Positions 61,036-64,000 of a DNA stretch of 64,000 nucleotides are shown one piece after another (the first letter of the stretch is position 1; each line of letters starts with the position of its first letter). The stretch covers positions 248,001-312,000 of the forward strand of contig OZ251245.1 in NCBI GenBank assembly GCA_965240325.2, given 5' to 3'. Position numbers and translations under genes: made by a program. The notes beneath the pieces are model-generated. The model ran no database searches, was not told where the DNA came from, and saw nothing but the letters and a program-made list of their open reading frames with translations. The stretch comes from Rebecca billardiae RCC1528 (Eukaryota; Haptophyta).

Positions 61036-61950
61036 TCACCTCTCAGCCTCGAGAAGGGCCACGCGCCGCCCCGCCTCCGCGGCATCCGCGTCGAAGCCTG
61101 CGCGCTCGAAGAACGCCCGAATCGCCCGCTCTCGCGCGAGCGGGTCGAACCCACCCACCCCGCGCGCGAGCGTGTCCGCGAGCTTGCGAAGGTCGGTCGG
61201 ACAGAGTGCGAACGGGCGCGACTCGCTCTCGCCGAGATGATTCGAGCCGTTCATGACGCAGCGCGCCCAGACGCAGTGGCGGATGCCGAAGAGATGGCCG
61301 ATCTCGTGCACGAGCACCATGCAGCACCGCCGCAGGAAGTGCGCGTCCGACGACGCGCCCTCGCGGTACCGCGCAAAGCTGAACACGCCCGTGCCCGTGT
61401 CATGCGACGCCTCGCCAAAGACAAAGTTCCAGTCGGCGGCGTGTTTCGTCAGGTCGTGCGCGGTGATCGCGAGCGTGATGAAGGCGTCGGGCCGCGCGCC
61501 GCGAGCGAGATCAGCGTGGACGGCCTCCGTCGTCAGCTGGGGCCCGTAGCCCGCCTCTCGGCCGCACGCCGCTAGCGCCGCGTCGGCCGGCAGCGGCCTG
61601 CCGGTGCGGCACGGCAGGCAGTAGTGCGCGCGCACGCACTCAGCGAGCATCGCGAGGTGGTCGTCGGACAGGCCGGTCGCTCCGTACGGCACGAGCTCGA
61701 TGGTTGTCCTCCGCCGAGTGGGGAACGTGCGGTGAGGCCCGGGGCGCGTGAACTGCGCGAACGTCTGCCCACGCCTGTCCTTCTCGCCAGGCTCGCCCGT
61801 GGCAAGCCAGTCGCCGGAAGAGGGGAGGTTGAGCGGTTCGAAGAGTGCCCACGCGGCGCTGTCCGTCGTCAGCCGCGCGAGGGTGGGGTCCACCACTGGC
61901 GGCCCCGCCGACTGCACGCGGCTCTCGCCCGTCGGGGGGCGCCACCGCAT
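61036..61950 (-). CDS. Archaemetzincin-type zinc metallopeptidase (AMZ-like)
   Basis: 304 residues from ATG 61950, no intron. Known archaemetzincins are aminopeptidase-like metzincins with the motif HExxHxxGxxHC, a Cys four residues on, a Met-turn and a late CxxC. Here HEIGHLFGIRHC, the second Cys (WARC), VMNGSNHLGES, and a late CPTD are visible. Thus three of the four structural cysteines are present, but the final one is replaced by Asp. The catalytic zinc ligands and Glu are intact. The family core runs from ELVPYG to the end. An upstream ATG at 62199 exists but would overlap the start of the opposite gene. Cellular role in algae is not known. Confidence 0.88.
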   Translation of the reverse strand: MRWRPPTGESRVQSAGPPVVDPTLARLTTDSAAWALFEPLNLPSSGDWLATGEPGEKDRRGQTFAQFTRPGPHRTFPTRRRTTIELVPYGATGLSDDHLAMLAECVRAHYCLPCRTGRPLPADAALAACGREAGYGPQLTTEAVHADLARGARPDAFITLAITAHDLTKHAADWNFVFGEASHDTGTGVFSFARYREGASSDAHFLRRCCMVLVHEIGHLFGIRHCVWARCVMNGSNHLGESESRPFALCPTDLRKLADTLARGVGGFDPLARERAIRAFFERAGFDADAAEAGRRVALLEAER

Positions 61951-62081
61951 CGTCGCGCGCGGTCGCAGCCGCCTGGACCGGTCCAACTGAAGACCGGCCG
62001 GGACGGCGCTCAGTCGCGCTGGGGGCTTCGGCGCTTCGTTCGCACTGTTCGCAAGCCGCCTCGGCACAAGAGCCAGCCACG
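61951..62081. promoter_or_regulatory. Short divergent promoter region of AMZ-like and GH32 genes
   Basis: Only 131 bases separate the opposed ATGs, so both promoters must overlap or extend into the coding regions. Confidence 0.5.
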
Positions 62082-64000
62082 ATGGCGCCGCACGCGCTAG
62101 CGGCGCTCGGCCTCGCGGCCGGCCTCGTGGCGGGCGGGCACCTCCTGGACGCGAGCTTCTGGGAGAGCACGCGAGACTGCTACTCGCCCGATGGCACATT
62201 GGGGCCCTGCCGCCCGGGCGTCGAGCTCTGCGCCCCGCCCGGCAGCGCGCTCGAAGAATCGCCAAGATTTCACATCGCCGACGCGACGTGCCGCGTCAAC
62301 GACCCGAACGGCCCGGTGTACGACCCGAAGCACGGCGTGTACCACCTGTTCTACCAGGACCACCTCGCTATGGGCCACGGGCGCGGCCCCATCTACGGCC
62401 ACGTCGCGTCGCGCGACATGGTGCACTGGGCGCGGCTGCCAGTCGCTATTTGGAACGACCAACCGTACGACTCGGTCGCCATCTACTCCGGCTCGGCGGT
62501 CGTGGACGACGACGGGAGCGTGGTGCAGATCTACCCCGGCCTGTGCAGGCGCGACACGTGGGACGCGTGCACCACCGGAACCAACCTCGCGATCGCGCTG
62601 CCAGAAGACCCGGCCGATCCGCTGCTCCGACTTTGGCAAAAGCCGAAGCAGTATAACCCGGTCGTGAACGGCACGCAGCGCGACCCGACGACGCCGTGGC
62701 GCGAGCGGAGCGGCGAGTGGCGCCTCACGACGTACAACACGATGATCTACGCCTCGCTCGACCTGCGCCGCTGGTACACGCTCGGCCACCAGCCCAATTT
62801 CGTCATTGCTGAATGTCCGGGCTTCTTCCCACTGCCGCCACTCGCGCCGGGCTCCGGGCGCGCGCCGGAGGGCACGCCTGCGTACACGCACGTGTACAAG
62901 TACTCGGTGGGTCGGAAGGACTGGATGGTCTTGGGCACGTACGAGGAGCGCGGCGCCGGCGTGCTCGGCGCGTGGACGCCCGCGCCCAACGCGCGCATCA
63001 TCGACCGCGGCGCGTCGTACGCGTCCAAGGATTTCTACGATCCGGCCGGGAGGTGTGCGCTGTGCGCGGCCCTGTCCTCCGTCCGGCTGTGGGCGTGGGT
63101 GCGCGTGCTTGCACAGCGGCTCTCCGTGGGCTGCGGGGGCGCAGCGTGGGTGCACAGCGGCTCTCATTGGGCTGCGGGGGCGCAGACAGGGCGGGCAGGG
63201 CCAGGCTGGCGCACGCCGTGCTGCGGCGGCCCGGGGACACGCAGAGCCCGTCACGCGGCAAGGGCGCCCCGCGCGCGCCCGGCTCACTGCTGCGCGCCCA
63301 CCGCCGCGCCGCGCGCGCCGCTGTCGCATCAGGCGGCGCATCAACTGGGCGTGGGCCCTAGTGCCGCCCGCCTCGGCCATGACCCTGCCGCGCGAGATCA
63401 CCTGGCACGCCGCCCTGCAGCAACTCGTCTTCTCGCCGCTCGAGGAGCAGGCCGCCCTCCGCGCGCGCGTGCTCGCGCGCGCGCGCAATCTGACTCTGAG
63501 TCGAGAGTCCGGTCGGATGCTTGTCCGTCCGTCGAGGGCGGCAGGCGCGCAGGCCGAGGTGCTGCTCGAGTTCGCTCTGCCCCGCATCGCGGCCACGTTT
63601 GGCGTGCGCGTGGGCGGCAGCGGCGAGGGCGACACTGGCTGCTTTTTCTTCGTGCGCTACCGGCCGCCGCCCGCGCGCCGCGCGCAGCCGTACACAGCTA
63701 TTGTCGGCGCACGGTGCACGGGCGGCCGCGGCGCGGACGACTGGAGTGCGGCTGATTTGCTGCAGCTGCTCCCGGCGGAGCGGAGCCTGCGCCTGCGCGT
63801 CTTTGCCGACCGCACGATGGCGGAGGGGTACTGGCAGGATGGGCGCGTGGCGCTCACCGCGCCCATCCCAGCCTGGCCGACCGACGGCGCGGGGCCGCCG
63901 CCAGCCGGCATCGACCTGATGGCGCGCGACGGCCGTGTCGCGGTGCTGAGCGCGGAGGTGCACGCGGTTGCGGACATCTGGGTGCCGCCCGAGCAACTGC
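62082..64000 (+). CDS. Glycoside hydrolase family 32 (invertase/fructanase-type), 3' end outside window
   Basis: Secreted or vacuolar beta-fructosidase-like enzyme. Exons 62082-63052 and 63333 to past 64000. Signal-type leader (ALAALGLAAGLVAGG). GH32 motifs: NDPNGPVYD with the catalytic nucleophile Asp, HLFYQDHL, YSGSAVVDDDG, TNLAIAL, and ECPGFFPLP with the acid/base Glu. The RDP-type motif is not conserved in recognisable form. SKDFYDPA is followed by the exon border (AG|G), then INWAWALVPP and MTLPREITW, and the C-terminal beta-sandwich (LRVFADRTMAEGYWQDGR). Both catalytic carboxylates are present. The intron contains a short tandem repeat of GCACAGCGGCTCTC. The substrate could be sucrose, fructan or another fructoside. 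No stop is reached before the window ends. Confidence 0.92.
63095..63185. repeat. Imperfect direct repeat in the GH32 intron
   Basis: Two copies of GTG(C/G)...GCACAGCGGCTCTC...TGGGCTGCGGGGGCGCAG about 43 bases apart. Lies fully inside the intron. Confidence 0.6.

Overview
The window is nuclear DNA of a GC-rich photosynthetic eukaryote. Nearly every well-supported gene has introns, most starting GTGCG and ending CAG. Two nucleus-encoded plastid-type proteins (FabH-like KAS III and gyrase A) and a rhodanese begin with a hydrophobic signal segment followed by an Arg/Ala/Ser-rich stretch, the bipartite leader expected of algae with a secondary red plastid. The cyt-b5 front-end desaturase, plastid gyrase A and canonical histone H3 fit a haptophyte best. 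A pelagophyte or other ochrophyte is not excluded. The species cannot be named from the sequence alone.

Layout. 1-7 kb: an ISWI remodeller (minus, running off the left edge) with an N-terminal HMG-like box, divergent from plastid KAS III. 7-17.6 kb: a GST, histone H3 divergent from an SLC10/BASS-type transporter, a poly-Asp protein, and a large nucleoside-hydrolase / six-TM / TIR-like fusion. 18-24.6 kb: plastid DNA gyrase A, a MED22-like mediator subunit and a type II membrane glycosyltransferase-like protein. 24.7-30.5 kb: repeat-rich accessory DNA with two elements bounded by terminal inverted repeats, a long (AC)n tract, and a 590-bp tandem duplication that copied the 3' end of a GT34-like gene.

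30-49.3 kb: the GT34-like gene, a secreted or anchored RCC1-repeat protein divergent from SURF6, a 2.2-kb gene-poor stretch, a thioredoxin with SAP-like modules, a ubiquitin-fold protein, a TKL-like kinase with a CaaX end, a small coiled-coil hypothetical, and cohesin SMC1. 49.7-64 kb: a SEP-UBX (p47/Shp1) protein, a second repeat island (a 1.7-kb element with arrays of a TTGCC motif facing each other, then interleaved inverted repeats), a Golgi-type sulfotransferase, ribosomal protein uS19 divergent from the front-end desaturase, a plastid rhodanese, an archaemetzincin divergent from a GH32 enzyme that runs off the right edge.

Genes are single eukaryotic units with no operons. Functional links are loose: chromatin and chromosome work (ISWI, H3, SMC1, MED22), plastid maintenance and lipid synthesis (gyrase A, KAS III, rhodanese, thioredoxin, and the desaturase acting on the fatty acids made), and secretory-pathway glycan chemistry (two glycosyltransferase-like proteins, sulfotransferase, GH32). 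Splice sites given here were inferred from reading frame, GT/GC-AG borders and family continuity. No transcript evidence was available.
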